From positions 1-64,000 of the forward strand of contig SIAO01000009.1 of assembly GCA_009691765.1 (NCBI GenBank): 64,000 bases of DNA, written 5' to 3'. Positions 24,798 through 34,463 of the stretch are shown here, piece by piece; positions within the stretch are counted from its first letter, which is position 1, and each line of letters begins with the position of its first letter. Made by a program: the position numbers and the translations under genes. The stretch comes from Planctomycetota bacterium. GTDB taxonomy: Bacteria > Planctomycetota > GCA-002687715. Below the pieces are notes generated by a model that saw only the letters and a list, made by a program, of their open reading frames with translations, did not search any database and had not been told where the DNA came from.

Positions 24798-26245
24798 GTG
24801 CCGAAGAAAACAAGACGCTCAACAACCTCACCGAGCAGGAGTACAGCTACGGCTTCGTCAGCGACCTCGAACAAGAAATCATTCCGCCCGGGCTCTCAGA
24901 AGATGTCGTGCGCTGGATCTCGCGCAAGAAGGAAGAGCCCGAGTGGCTGCTCGATTGGCGCCTGCAGAGCTACCGCACGTGGCTGAGCATGCACGAACCA
25001 CACTGGGCGCGCGCGGACTACCCCGTCATCGACTATCAGGCCATTTCGTACTTCGCCGCTCCCAAGACCAACAAGGACGGCCCGAAGAGCCTTGAAGACG
25101 TCGATCCGGAGCTGCTCAAGACCTACGAGAAGCTCGGCATTCCGCTGCAAGAGCGCGCAGCACTCGCGGGCGTCGCGGTGGATGCGGTGTTTGATTCGGT
25201 GTCGGTAGCCACCACTTACAAAGGCAAGCTCGCCGAGCTCGGGATCATCTTCTGCAGCTTCTCTGAAGCCGTGCGTGAGCATCCTGAATTGGTGCGACGC
25301 TACCTCGGCAGCGTGGTGCCACGCACTGACAACTTCTACGCGGCGCTGAACAGCGCTGTGTTTAGCGATGGCTCGTTTGTTTATGTGCCCAAGGGTGTGC
25401 GCTGCCCCATGGAGCTGTCCACCTACTTTCGCATCAACGCCAAAGGCACCGGACAGTTCGAGCGCACTTTGATCGTGGCTGACGAAGGCGCGCAGGTTTC
25501 CTATTTGGAAGGCTGCACCGCGCCCAAGCGCGACGAAAACCAATTGCACGCTGCTGTGGTGGAACTGGTCGCCATGGCCGACGCCAAGATCAAATACAGC
25601 ACGGTGCAGAACTGGTATCCCGGCGACAAGGAAGGTCGCGGCGGCATCTTCAACTTCGTCACCAAGCGCGGGCTGTGCGCCGGACGACGCGCGCACATCT
25701 CGTGGACACAAGTGGAAACGGGCTCCGCTATCACCTGGAAATACCCTTCGGTGGTGCTGAAGGGCGATGAATCTGTTGGCGAGTTCTACAGCGTTGCGGT
25801 GACTGCAAATCGGCAGCAAGCCGACACCGGCACCAAGATGGTCCACATCGGACGCAACACGCGCAGCACGATTGTGTCCAAGGGCATTTCGGCGGGACAC
25901 GGGCAAAACACCTACCGGGGATTAGTGAAGGTCGGGCGCAACGCCCACAACGCGCGCAATCACAGTCAGTGCGATTCGCTGCTCATGAGCAGCGCTTGTG
26001 GCGCGCACACCTTCCCTGTGATTGAAGTTGCCAACACCAGCGCCGTGGTCGAGCACGAAGCCACCACTTCACGCATCAGCGAAGACCAGCTTTTCTACTG
26101 CCGCCAACGCGGCATCCCGCAAGAGGAAGCCGTGGCGCTCATCGTCAACGGTTTTTGCAAATCGGTGTTCAAAGAACTTCCCATGGAATTCGCCGTGGAA
26201 GCACAAAAACTTTTGCAAGTTTCCCTCGAAGGCAGCGTGGGCTGA
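24794..26245 (+). CDS. sufB: Fe-S cluster scaffold component SufB
   Basis: The start is ATG 24794, overlapping the rrf2 stop; the track ORF is over-extended by 52 codons. The 483-residue protein contains the SufB hallmarks [58 protein letters not shown] and [20 protein letters not shown]. It ends with [20 protein letters not shown]. SufB receives sulfur and, with SufC and SufD, assembles clusters in the cytoplasm. The Cys in SYLEGC and the conserved CDS/SACG region are retained. Confidence 0.96.
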   Translation: MSAEENKTLNNLTEQEYSYGFVSDLEQEIIPPGLSEDVVRWISRKKEEPEWLLDWRLQSYRTWLSMHEPHWARADYPVIDYQAISYFAAPKTNKDGPKSLEDVDPELLKTYEKLGIPLQERAALAGVAVDAVFDSVSVATTYKGKLAELGIIFCSFSEAVREHPELVRRYLGSVVPRTDNFYAALNSAVFSDGSFVYVPKGVRCPMELSTYFRINAKGTGQFERTLIVADEGAQVSYLEGCTAPKRDENQLHAAVVELVAMADAKIKYSTVQNWYPGDKEGRGGIFNFVTKRGLCAGRRAHISWTQVETGSAITWKYPSVVLKGDESVGEFYSVAVTANRQQADTGTKMVHIGRNTRSTIVSKGISAGHGQNTYRGLVKVGRNAHNARNHSQCDSLLMSSACGAHTFPVIEVANTSAVVEHEATTSRISEDQLFYCRQRGIPQEEAVALIVNGFCKSVFKELPMEFAVEAQKLLQVSLEGSVG

Positions 26246-26265
26246 AGGCCCACAGGACGAACGAC

Positions 26266-27024
26266 ATGCTCGAAATCAGCGGATTGCACGCGCGCGTGGC
26301 CAACGGGGCCGAGATCCTCAAGGGCATCTCGCTCACCGTGGGCAAGGGTGAAGTGCACGCCATCATGGGCCCGAATGGTTCAGGGAAAAGCACGCTGGCA
26401 GGCGTCCTCGTCGGACGCGATCGCTTCGAAGTCACTGCAGGCAGCGTCACGCTGGAGGGCGCAGACTTGCTCGCGCTCACTCCAGAAGAGCGCGCCGTAC
26501 GTGGCGTGTTCCTCGGCTTCCAGTACCCCGTGGAAATCCCGGGCATCACCAACGCCTACTTTCTGCGCACAGCGCTGAACTCCGTGCGCAAGGCCCGCGG
26601 ACAAACCGAACTCGATGCCATGGAGTTCCTCACGCTGCTGAAACAAAAGGCGCGTTTGATGGAGATGGACCCGAGCTTTCTCAATCGCTCCGTGAACGAA
26701 GGCTTCAGCGGAGGCGAGAAAAAACGCAACGAGATTCTGCAAATGGCAGTGCTGGAACCGCGCCTCGCCATCCTCGATGAAACCGATTCCGGTCTCGACA
26801 TTGACGCACTCAAGGTCGTTGCTGCCGGCGTCAACGCGCTACGTTCGCCTGAACGCAGCGTCATCCTCGTCACGCACTATCAGCGTCTCCTTGATCACAT
26901 TGTTCCCGACCACATCCACGTGCTCGCTGGCGGACGCATCGTGAAGAGTGGCGGGCGTGAACTCGCTCTCGCATTGGAAGCTCAAGGTTACGGCTGGATC
27001 GAATCCGCCGCAGGGAAAGCGTGA
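26266..27024 (+). CDS. sufC: Fe-S assembly ATPase SufC
   Basis: The track ORF extends upstream into sufB; the start MLEISGLHARVANGAEILKG at 26266 is correct for the family. In 252 residues it has Walker A GPNGSGKSTL, signature FSGGEKKRNEI, Walker B RLAILDETDSGLDIDAL and switch His in VTHYQRLLDHI. DETDSGLDID is typical of SufC. It drives the SufBCD scaffold. There is a 20-base gap after sufB and one base before sufD. Confidence 0.96.
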   Translation: MLEISGLHARVANGAEILKGISLTVGKGEVHAIMGPNGSGKSTLAGVLVGRDRFEVTAGSVTLEGADLLALTPEERAVRGVFLGFQYPVEIPGITNAYFLRTALNSVRKARGQTELDAMEFLTLLKQKARLMEMDPSFLNRSVNEGFSGGEKKRNEILQMAVLEPRLAILDETDSGLDIDALKVVAAGVNALRSPERSVILVTHYQRLLDHIVPDHIHVLAGGRIVKSGGRELALALEAQGYGWIESAAGKA

Positions 27025-27025
27025 G

Positions 27026-28357
27026 ATGAACGCTCACGCTGGAGACCAAGTACTGCATCACCGCGCTCTCGCGGCTGGCCTCTACGGCAGCGGATTGCCA
27101 GCGCTGCAAGAATTGCGTCAGAGCAGCATTGCTGCCTATGCGGCTCACGGCTTGCCCGAAACACGCCATGAAGATTGGCGCTACACCGATTTGAGCGTGC
27201 TGCGCACCACGAGCTTTCAGCCAAGAGCTGGCGGCACTCTTGCGCACGAGCGCGAACGCGCGGTCCTTGGATACTTGTTAGCCAACATTGGCGCCGAGCG
27301 CATGGTTTTTGTGAATGGCGCCTACGCACCGCAAGTTTCGAATCTGCCTTCAGTGCCCGCGGGCTGCACACTCACCACTTTGGCGGCAGCAGCAGCTACC
27401 CACGGGGCGTTGTTGGCGACTCATCTCGGCAGCTCCTTTTCTGCTGCACGGCATCCACTGGCCGCGCTCAACACCGCGTTGCACGGCGATGGGATGTTCT
27501 TGCATCTCACGCGCAATCAAGCGCTGACCGCGCCGATGCATGTCGCCTGCCTCAGCGCTGCAGCAGAAACACCTACCGCAGTGCATCCGCGCTTGCTGTT
27601 GGTGTTGGAAGCCGGTGCAAGCGCAACCCTCACACTTTCCTTCCAAGGCTCTGGGCGACTGCACATCAATGCCGTCACTGAAATCGTGTTGGGCGCTGGC
27701 GCAGCGCTCGACTTGCAAGTCTTGCAAGAAGATTCCGCGGAAGGCGTGCACACCGAACTCATCAGTGCGCGTTTGGAGCAAAGCGCTCGCCTGGGCGTGC
27801 ATGTCGCTGCTCTTGGCGGACATTCGTCGCGCTCGGAAGTGCTCTGCCAACTTGCGGGCGATGATGCTTCACTCAGCCTCACTGGGCTCATCATTGGTGC
27901 GCAAAAACAGACGCATGATCTCACCACTCTCGTGCGTCACACGGCGCTACGCACAACCAGCCAGCAAGTGGTGAAAGCCGTCCTGGATGCGCGCTCAACA
28001 GGGGCCTACACAGGGCGCGTGAGTGTGGCGACTGGCGCGCAGAAAACTGACGCCGCCCAATCATGCCGGACCTTGCTGCTCTCTTCCGAAGCGAGCATGA
28101 ACACTCGGCCGCAACTCGAAATCGATGCCGATGATGTGAAATGCAGCCACGGGGCCACCAACGGACAACTGGATGCAGAATCTCTCTTCTACCTCCGCTC
28201 GCGTGGCATTCCTCTGGCCGCTGCCCGCATATTGCTGACGCGTGCTTTTGCCGACGAAGTGATCGATCGCTTTCCGCTGGAATGCGTGCGCAGCCACCTG
28301 CACGGGCGCGTCGACGGACGCATCGCACCCAAGGACGCCGTGGAGGTGACTGCATGA
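27026..28357 (+). CDS. sufD: Fe-S cluster assembly protein SufD
   Basis: The start is ATG 27026 (MNAHAGDQVLHHRALAAGLY), one base after the sufC stop. At 443 residues it shows the SufD N-terminal signature LPETRHEDWRYTDLSVL and the beta-helix core. The C-terminal motif RPQLEIDADDVKCSHGATNG is followed by DAESLFYLRSRGIPLAAARIL. The conserved His in KCSHGAT, needed for cluster assembly in E. coli SufD, is retained. It overlaps sufS by four bases. Confidence 0.95.
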   Translation: MNAHAGDQVLHHRALAAGLYGSGLPALQELRQSSIAAYAAHGLPETRHEDWRYTDLSVLRTTSFQPRAGGTLAHERERAVLGYLLANIGAERMVFVNGAYAPQVSNLPSVPAGCTLTTLAAAAATHGALLATHLGSSFSAARHPLAALNTALHGDGMFLHLTRNQALTAPMHVACLSAAAETPTAVHPRLLLVLEAGASATLTLSFQGSGRLHINAVTEIVLGAGAALDLQVLQEDSAEGVHTELISARLEQSARLGVHVAALGGHSSRSEVLCQLAGDDASLSLTGLIIGAQKQTHDLTTLVRHTALRTTSQQVVKAVLDARSTGAYTGRVSVATGAQKTDAAQSCRTLLLSSEASMNTRPQLEIDADDVKCSHGATNGQLDAESLFYLRSRGIPLAAARILLTRAFADEVIDRFPLECVRSHLHGRVDGRIAPKDAVEVTA

Positions 28358-29592
28358 ACAACAGCGCACCTCTTCCGGGCAGCGGAGCCCTGCGCGCAGA
28401 GTTTCCGATCCTCGAACGCAAAGTGCATGGCCAAGCGTTGGTCTACTTGGACAACGCGGCCACGACACAAAAACCGCGCTGCGTCATCGACAAACTCACT
28501 GAGTGCTACACGCAGTGGAATGCCAATGTGCACCGCGGCGTGCACCTGCTTTCGCAAGAAGCGACAGAGCACTATGAAGGCGCACGCAGCGTGGTGGCCC
28601 GCTTCATCGGCGCGAAAACATCGGATGAAATCGTGTTCGTGCGCGGCGCCACCGAGGGCATCAACCTTGTGGCGCAGACGCTTGGGCGCACTTTGCTCGG
28701 TGCTGGCGACGAAGTGCTTATCACAGCGCTCGAGCACCACTCCAACATCGTGCCGTGGCAGCTCGTGTGCCGTGAGCGCGGCGCGACGCTCGTCGTCTGC
28801 CCCATCACCGATGCGGGCGAGCTCGTGCCGGGAGCGTTTGAAAGTCTGCTAACGCCACGCACCAAAATCGCAGCCTTCACATGGGTCAGCAACGCGCTCG
28901 GCACTGTGAATCCTGTCGCAGGCATGTGCGCCGCTGCGCAGCGAGCCGGTGCCATCACCTTTGTGGATGCCTGCCAAGCCGTGCCGCACTTCCGCGTCAA
29001 TGTTCAAACCATCGGTTGCGATTTCTTGGTCTTCTCGGGACACAAGGTGTATGCGCCCAACGGATCAGGAGTGCTCTGGGGTCGCAAAGCGGTGCTCGAC
29101 ACCATGCCTCCGTGGCAAGGCGGCGGCGACATGATTTCCTCTGTCACTTTTGAAGCCAGCACATGGAATCGCGTGCCGCACAAGTTTGAAGCGGGCACAC
29201 CGGATTACCCCGCTGCTGCAGGGCTCGCCACAGCTTTGACATGGCTGGACGCGGTCGGCATGGAGCGCGTGCAGGCACACGAGACAGCATTGCTCGCTCT
29301 GGCCACCAACCGCGTTGGAGAACTGCCGGGCGTGCGCATCATCGGCACTGCCGCTCAAAAGGCTTCGGTGCTCTCGTTTGTGATTGCTGGCATCCATCCA
29401 CACGACATCGGCACCATCCTCGACCGCAAGGGTGTCGCCATTCGCGCAGGTCACCACTGCGCACAGCCTGTGATGGACCGCCTCGGGCTCCCCGCCACGG
29501 CGCGTGCCAGCTTTGGTGTCAGCAACAACAGCGCCGACATTGACGCACTCGTGGATTCCATCCGCATGGTGCAGAAGTTGTTTGGGTCATGA
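28354..29592 (+). CDS. sufS: Cysteine desulfurase SufS (class V aminotransferase fold)
   Basis: The start is ATG 28354, overlapping sufD. At 412 residues it carries the group II desulfurase pattern: LVYLDNAATTQKP near the N-terminus, ALEHHSNIVPWQ, the PLP Lys in VFSGHKVYAPNGSGVLWGRK, and the catalytic Cys in IRAGHHCAQPVMDRLGLPAT. It removes sulfur from cysteine as a persulfide for SufU/SufB. The pairing with sufU rather than sufE matches the Firmicutes/Actinobacteria-type arrangement. Confidence 0.96.
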   Translation: MNNSAPLPGSGALRAEFPILERKVHGQALVYLDNAATTQKPRCVIDKLTECYTQWNANVHRGVHLLSQEATEHYEGARSVVARFIGAKTSDEIVFVRGATEGINLVAQTLGRTLLGAGDEVLITALEHHSNIVPWQLVCRERGATLVVCPITDAGELVPGAFESLLTPRTKIAAFTWVSNALGTVNPVAGMCAAAQRAGAITFVDACQAVPHFRVNVQTIGCDFLVFSGHKVYAPNGSGVLWGRKAVLDTMPPWQGGGDMISSVTFEASTWNRVPHKFEAGTPDYPAAAGLATALTWLDAVGMERVQAHETALLALATNRVGELPGVRIIGTAAQKASVLSFVIAGIHPHDIGTILDRKGVAIRAGHHCAQPVMDRLGLPATARASFGVSNNSADIDALVDSIRMVQKLFGS

Positions 29593-30035
29593 GCGAACTC
29601 GAAGACCTTTATCAAGAAATGATCCTCGGCCACGCGAAAGCGCCGCGAAACTTTGGGCGCCTCGAGCCCTGCAACGCACAAGCGCAAGGCTACAACCCGC
29701 TTTGTGGCGATCGCATCGGAGTCAGCTTGCTGCTGAGCGACGGACGCATTGCCGATGTGCGTTTCGACGGTGCCGGCTGCGCGATCTGCACGGCCAGCGC
29801 TTCGCTCATGACCGAAAGTGTGAAGGGACGCACACGTCCAGAGATCGATGCGGTTTTCCATCGCGTGCACGACCTCGTCACAGGCAAGGGAAATCGCGAC
29901 GACCCTCTGCTCGGCAAGCTTGCGGTGTTTGGCGGTGTGTCCGAGTTTCCGATGCGCGTGAAGTGCGCCACACTTCCATGGCACACGCTCAACGCCGCCT
30001 TCGATCAAAGCAGCACACCCGTTTCTACGGAGTGA
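29589..30035 (+). CDS. sufU: SufU-type sulfur relay/zinc protein
   Basis: A 148-residue IscU-fold protein (LYQEMILGHAKAPRNFGRLE). The three Cys are in NPLCGDRIGV, GCAICTASAS and KCATLPWH, with Asp in LCGD, the zinc ligand set of SufU. The insertion between the second and third Cys distinguishes SufU from IscU scaffolds. It takes persulfide from SufS for SufBCD. It overlaps sufS by four bases. Confidence 0.93.
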   Translation: MSELEDLYQEMILGHAKAPRNFGRLEPCNAQAQGYNPLCGDRIGVSLLLSDGRIADVRFDGAGCAICTASASLMTESVKGRTRPEIDAVFHRVHDLVTGKGNRDDPLLGKLAVFGGVSEFPMRVKCATLPWHTLNAAFDQSSTPVSTE

Positions 30036-30039
30036 TTCC

Positions 30040-30519
30040 ATGAGCACTGAACACAACGCAGACCAGCAGCACGCAGACACGCCATCCAACGCAGCAAGCG
30101 GAGAGCCCGTGCCCTCCACCGCGGGCAACACGCACACGCCGCCGCCCTTTGAACTGCCCGCTGTGCCCGCGCTGAAGGCAGCCATCGCGCCACTCGCTAA
30201 TGGCCCATTAGATCCGCAGTTGCAGGAGCGCGTCGTAATGACGCTGCAGACCATCTTCGATCCGGAAATCCCGGTGAACATTTACGAACTCGGAATGATC
30301 TACGAAGTTCGCGCAGACACGGCCGGCGAAGTTTATGTGCGCATGACACTCACCTCACCTGCGTGCCCGGTCGCTGGCACTTTGCCCGGCGAAGTGGAAC
30401 AGAAAACTGCTGGCGTTCACGGCGTGACGAAGGCCAAAGTGGAACTGGTCTGGGATCCGCAATGGGCCATGTCCATGATTTCGGAAGCGGGCAAGCTGCA
30501 ACTCAACTTGCCCGGTTGA
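30040..30519 (+). CDS. SufT-like metal-sulfur cluster assembly factor (MIP18/DUF59 domain)
   Basis: A 159-residue protein. About 55 residues of Thr/Ala/Pro-rich linker precede a DUF59 domain from LQERVVMTLQTIFDPEIPVN, with IYELGMIYEVR and TLTSPACPVAGTLPGEVEQK. The PACP Cys is the functional residue in the family. SufT homologues help deliver clusters to target proteins. It starts four bases after sufU with GGAG in front and ends the SUF operon, five bases from the convergent DUF1501 stop. Confidence 0.88.
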   Translation: MSTEHNADQQHADTPSNAASGEPVPSTAGNTHTPPPFELPAVPALKAAIAPLANGPLDPQLQERVVMTLQTIFDPEIPVNIYELGMIYEVRADTAGEVYVRMTLTSPACPVAGTLPGEVEQKTAGVHGVTKAKVELVWDPQWAMSMISEAGKLQLNLPG

Positions 30520-30524
30520 TCGAA

Positions 30525-31829
30525 TCAGAAAACGCCAAGCGGCGCGTAGGTCATGGATGGGAACACTGTGCTCGGCACAGTGCCGCCCATGTGATCCATG
30601 AGGAGCTCGAGAATCACTTGCCTGAAATCGTTCGCTGGCGCGAGGAAGCGGCCTTCGGCGAGAGCACTCGTCGCAAGGCCCGGCCATGCGCCATGCACTT
30701 GACCACCGAGCACTGAGCCACCAGCAATCATCATCGCGCCGCCAACGCCATGGTCGGTTCCATTTGATCCGTTCTCGCTCACTTCGCGACCAAACTCAGA
30801 CATGCACAGCACAGCAACGTCCGCCATGTCGGCACCCATGTCTTGCACAAAGGCACTGAGTGCGCCATTGAGAGCACCGGCGTAGGTCGGGATATTGGCG
30901 AACAAGTCTGCGTGATGGTCCCAGCCGCCTTGATCAATCTGGATGAACTCCACCCCGAGATTCCCGCGCAGAATCATGGCTGTTTGCTCGAAGGACGAGC
31001 CCATGGCGGTGTTCGGATACACCGCGCCATTCTGCGGCACATAGGTTGCTGGATTGATGCCACTAAACATGTCGATCAAGTCGAAGGTGGACTTCATCCC
31101 GGCGTAGCTGCCTGCACGCGCAGCGCTCAGTCCCACCGTCGGTGTGTAGTCAACAATGGTCTCCAAGTACGCGCGCAAATCCGGTTGCGTTGCTTGGAAC
31201 TGAAGCGATTCGAGGCTGCTGAAAGCGAAGCATGGGAAAACTCCATCCATGCTGCGGGGCAGACTGTTCATCAACGCGAGCGCGCGAACCGGAGCAGTGC
31301 TTATTCCAGTCGTCGCCTGCAGATGCCGATTGATCCAACCATCTGCGTTGACCACTCCAAACTGCCCAGTTTCGAACAAGTCTTGACTTTCGAAATGCGA
31401 ACGGTGATACGGCGTGTAGCCAAGCGCATGCACCACAGCGAGACGCGACGCAGGCTGCGTCCACAGGCTGTGCAGACCAGGCATCGAAGGATGCATGCTG
31501 AACAGGGAGTTCATCGCGAGGCCCGTAACCGCCGCGCCAGAACCGGGTGCACCGATCGCTGTTGTGGGCCGCTTGAGCGCATAGTTCGCGTCGCCCGTCG
31601 GTGCGAAAAGTTGCAGTGCATCCCAACCGCCGCGTTCAAACACCACCACTGTGGCGCGTCCGGGCAAGCGCGACGCAGGCATGCGTGGCCGCACGATGGC
31701 CTCAGCCGGCAGCCGCGGTGCGAGCGCCGCAGCGCCAACAGCCGCGAGCGAAACCTTCAGTGCTGTACGGCGGTCCATTCCAGGCTTTTCAGCATCGCCA
31801 GCGTTCTCGTGATTGCATTTGCAAGTCAT
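30525..31829 (-). CDS. DUF1501 secreted protein (TAT substrate)
   Basis: The start at 31829 (MTCKCNHENAGDAEK) has AAAGGAG nine bases upstream; the track's extra 57 codons are not needed. The 434-residue protein has a TAT-like signal (DRRTALKVSLAAVGAAAL), then FERGGWDALQLFAPTGDANY, YTPYHRSHFESQDLFETGQF and CMSEFGREVSENGSNGTDHG. These are the alkaline-phosphatase-superfamily motifs of DUF1501, where Asp/His clusters likely bind metal. It follows the DUF1800 gene by 13 bases. The two families are nearly always paired in planctomycetes; their job is unknown. Confidence 0.9.
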   Translation of the reverse strand: MTCKCNHENAGDAEKPGMDRRTALKVSLAAVGAAALAPRLPAEAIVRPRMPASRLPGRATVVVFERGGWDALQLFAPTGDANYALKRPTTAIGAPGSGAAVTGLAMNSLFSMHPSMPGLHSLWTQPASRLAVVHALGYTPYHRSHFESQDLFETGQFGVVNADGWINRHLQATTGISTAPVRALALMNSLPRSMDGVFPCFAFSSLESLQFQATQPDLRAYLETIVDYTPTVGLSAARAGSYAGMKSTFDLIDMFSGINPATYVPQNGAVYPNTAMGSSFEQTAMILRGNLGVEFIQIDQGGWDHHADLFANIPTYAGALNGALSAFVQDMGADMADVAVLCMSEFGREVSENGSNGTDHGVGGAMMIAGGSVLGGQVHGAWPGLATSALAEGRFLAPANDFRQVILELLMDHMGGTVPSTVFPSMTYAPLGVF

Positions 31830-31842
31830 GGCAGCGCTCCTT

Positions 31843-33291
31843 TCAGTGCAACTGTGCTTCCGGCAAGCGCAGGATGAGGCCAACAAAATCGCGGTAATGC
31901 GGCTGGAGCACCGCTGACGACGGGTTGCTTCCAAGCGGTGCCAAGCGATTGGCGAAGAAGAACGTGAGCGCCATGCGCGTGGCAGGCGGCACATCGGCAT
32001 CGACGAGGAGATTCAAGAAGAAGTCGGTGACAGCTACGGCGCCTTGAGGCGGTGAGCTCCCGAGCAGCGTGTTCCACGAAACGGGCAGTGATCCGCCGAC
32101 TTCTGCAGCAAGCGCGTTCCAACGCGGCAACACTTGTCCCGGGCCTTGCCACGCAGCACTCGTCTCAGGAGTTCCCGTGGGCGAAGATTCTCCAAGCGCT
32201 GGCTGACCGAGCAAATTGCTGAGCGTCGCGAGCGTGTTCGCATTACTCACGTTCACTTCCAGCCGCCGCACAACATTGAGCATGCTTTCGATGGAGTCCA
32301 TCGCTTTCTCGCGCGTTGTTTGCGGCGTGAAAAACTCCGAATCGTAAAAAATGGCGCGCACGGTTTGCCCGAGATTTCGCGTGGTGGCAAACACTTGCTG
32401 CACTCGCTGCACCAACCCTGCAGGTGGCGCGTCAGCGACAAAGTACTGACAAAGTTTCATGCTGAGCAGAGCATGAGTGCTCGGATGTTCCGCGAGGAAA
32501 TCCAAGAGCTCTTCCCCTTCGCGCACGCCTGCAGACCCTGCGTAACCCGGGGTGGAAAACCCAAGTGCCGCAAGCGTCTTCGGCCCTTGCACATGCCGGA
32601 GGGACAAGAAAGCGAAGCGCGCAGAAGATGGTTCGTTGCCACTGACCGTGGGTGGACCGGATTGCACGCGCCAGCCTGTGAAGATCTTCGCGGCGGCGCT
32701 GACGTCTGCTTCGCTGAAACCGCCGTACACACCTAGCGTGTGCAGTTCCATCAACTCACGTGCGTAGTTTTCATTCGGTGACGCTGGCAGGCTCGTCTGC
32801 GAATCGAGGTACACAACCATGGCCGGACTCTTCGCACTCCACAGCAGCACCTCAAAGAAGTTCGCGAACGCGAGACGCGTATAATTCGTGGTGTCGTAGA
32901 CCTCGGTTACACCGCTCGTCTTGGCGATATCTGTATTGAAATGATTGGACAAGAAATGCAGCATGCGATGCTGCAACTGGCGGCGCGAACGTGCACAGCG
33001 GAACAAGTACTCGCGTCGCGCTCTGTTGCGCTGATTGTTGGTCGGGGGCATCGCTGCGAGCGCGATGGTCATGGCGGAATCGTCGATGCTGTCGGGGCTG
33101 AGCTGTTCGTCCAACCAAGCCTGCCAACCAAGAGTCGCAATCCTCGCTCGCGACCAAGCGTCCGCTCCAAAGGTGGCTCGGTTCAGAACATGCGCCTGCT
33201 GCGTGATCTGCGGGTTTCCAGGTGGCTGAATAGCACCGGGTTTACGGAACCAACGCTGCATCACTTCGCGACGATTGGGTTCAAGAGGCAT
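31843..33291 (-). CDS. DUF1800 family protein
   Basis: The track starts at 33324; I prefer ATG 33291 (MPLEPNRREVMQRWF) because GGAG lies nine bases upstream, though the longer form is possible. The 482-residue chain contains HVLNRATFGADAWSRARIAT, FWSNHF-like FLSNHFNTDIAKTSGV, SPNENYARELMELHTLGV and VSAAAKIFTGWRV, all standard DUF1800 motifs. It lies upstream of and is probably cotranscribed with DUF1501. No signal peptide is evident. Role unknown; in planctomycetes the pair may handle secreted or envelope material. Confidence 0.9.
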   Translation of the reverse strand: MPLEPNRREVMQRWFRKPGAIQPPGNPQITQQAHVLNRATFGADAWSRARIATLGWQAWLDEQLSPDSIDDSAMTIALAAMPPTNNQRNRARREYLFRCARSRRQLQHRMLHFLSNHFNTDIAKTSGVTEVYDTTNYTRLAFANFFEVLLWSAKSPAMVVYLDSQTSLPASPNENYARELMELHTLGVYGGFSEADVSAAAKIFTGWRVQSGPPTVSGNEPSSARFAFLSLRHVQGPKTLAALGFSTPGYAGSAGVREGEELLDFLAEHPSTHALLSMKLCQYFVADAPPAGLVQRVQQVFATTRNLGQTVRAIFYDSEFFTPQTTREKAMDSIESMLNVVRRLEVNVSNANTLATLSNLLGQPALGESSPTGTPETSAAWQGPGQVLPRWNALAAEVGGSLPVSWNTLLGSSPPQGAVAVTDFFLNLLVDADVPPATRMALTFFFANRLAPLGSNPSSAVLQPHYRDFVGLILRLPEAQLH

Positions 33292-33342
33292 GGCCGGAGT
33301 CTCCATGACAAGGCTGCACTGCATGCCCTAACGCCTGTGATT

Positions 33343-34332
33343 TCAGGATCTTTCAAGGAGTGACGCAGCGACACGAGCCAACATGCGACTGTGGTGACAT
33401 AAGGTGTTGCGGCGAAGGACCCAAGCCGCCAAGCGTATGAGAGAACAACGCCCCGGAGCCACAGCGAGAATGGCCTTGTCGAAGGCACAGCGCTGAGCCA
33501 AGGCCAAGTTAGTCAAGCGTAGACGCGCAGCAGCAATGGCCTGAGCGCAACCCGCTGACGGTGCAACACCCGCAGGCTGAATCCACACTTCCAGTTCCGG
33601 CACATGCACGACGCCACGGGCAAGGTCTTTCTCAAGGTCGCGACTGATGTTGGCGAGCTGCAAGAACGCGCTGGCTCCGGCAATGTGCGGCGCTGCAGCT
33701 GCGAAACGCGCGGCACCATCGTGGCGTTTGGCGAGGAACAGATGCGCGCAGAATCGCAGCGGGGCACCAATCACCGTGTCGCAATAATCGAGCAGCGCAG
33801 CGTCGCTTCGCAATGCTCCTTTCGGGCCACGCGACACGTCCAAGCGAACCATGCCGGTTGCCATCTCGTGCACCAAAGACTGCACAAGCTGTTGCTGCTC
33901 GCGTGACAGCAGCGCCGTTACGGCATCGACCTTCGCTGCATGTTCGCAAAGCAAGCGGTGGACCGCGTCGCGCGAATCTTGTTGGATCCACGATTGAATC
34001 GGAGGCAGTGCACCACCGTAGGGCAAACGCTCAGCCGCGCTCAGCAAGGCAGCGCGCCGTTCCGTCGGATCAGAAACGAGATCCTCAAGGCTGTCGAGAA
34101 TGCGGCAGTGCAAGTAGGCCACAGCGCAAGCGCGGGCCGTAGAACGCGGCAAGCACAGGATTGACAAAGCGAAACTGCGTGCAGCATGAGGCAGGATGCG
34201 CCAGAGAAAACGCTCGTTGTCGCTTTCCTCCGCAAGTGTCGCGAGGGGCGGATTGCGCCTGTCCGCACGCAAGTCCCACAACAAAATGCGTGGGCTAGCA
34301 AGAAACAGCGGCACCACGCTGGATAGGCCCAT
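33343..34332 (-). CDS. Squalene/phytoene synthase family prenyltransferase
   Basis: A 329-residue protein of the head-to-head isoprenoid synthase fold. The first Asp-rich motif is YLHCRILDSLEDLVSD and the second is LQLANISRDLEKDLARGVVH, followed by VPE in place of the usual YLP. The Mg-binding DxxxD pattern holds in both motifs. It condenses two prenyl diphosphates to squalene or phytoene for hopanoids, sterols or carotenoids. No hpnC/hpnE or crt genes are adjacent, so the product cannot be decided. It diverges from the glucan phosphorylase gene across a 131-bp gap. Confidence 0.85.
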   Translation of the reverse strand: MGLSSVVPLFLASPRILLWDLRADRRNPPLATLAEESDNERFLWRILPHAARSFALSILCLPRSTARACAVAYLHCRILDSLEDLVSDPTERRAALLSAAERLPYGGALPPIQSWIQQDSRDAVHRLLCEHAAKVDAVTALLSREQQQLVQSLVHEMATGMVRLDVSRGPKGALRSDAALLDYCDTVIGAPLRFCAHLFLAKRHDGAARFAAAAPHIAGASAFLQLANISRDLEKDLARGVVHVPELEVWIQPAGVAPSAGCAQAIAAARLRLTNLALAQRCAFDKAILAVAPGRCSLIRLAAWVLRRNTLCHHSRMLARVAASLLERS

Positions 34333-34463
34333 AGGCGTGCATGGTGCCCCGGAGCATCAAGAATGCAACCCAGCGATTCCAAGATGCTCCCCTGTGCCCA
34401 GATTTCACGAGCAACATTGCACAGATTCCCTTCGAAGGGCCGATCTGTTAGATCGACCTGCAC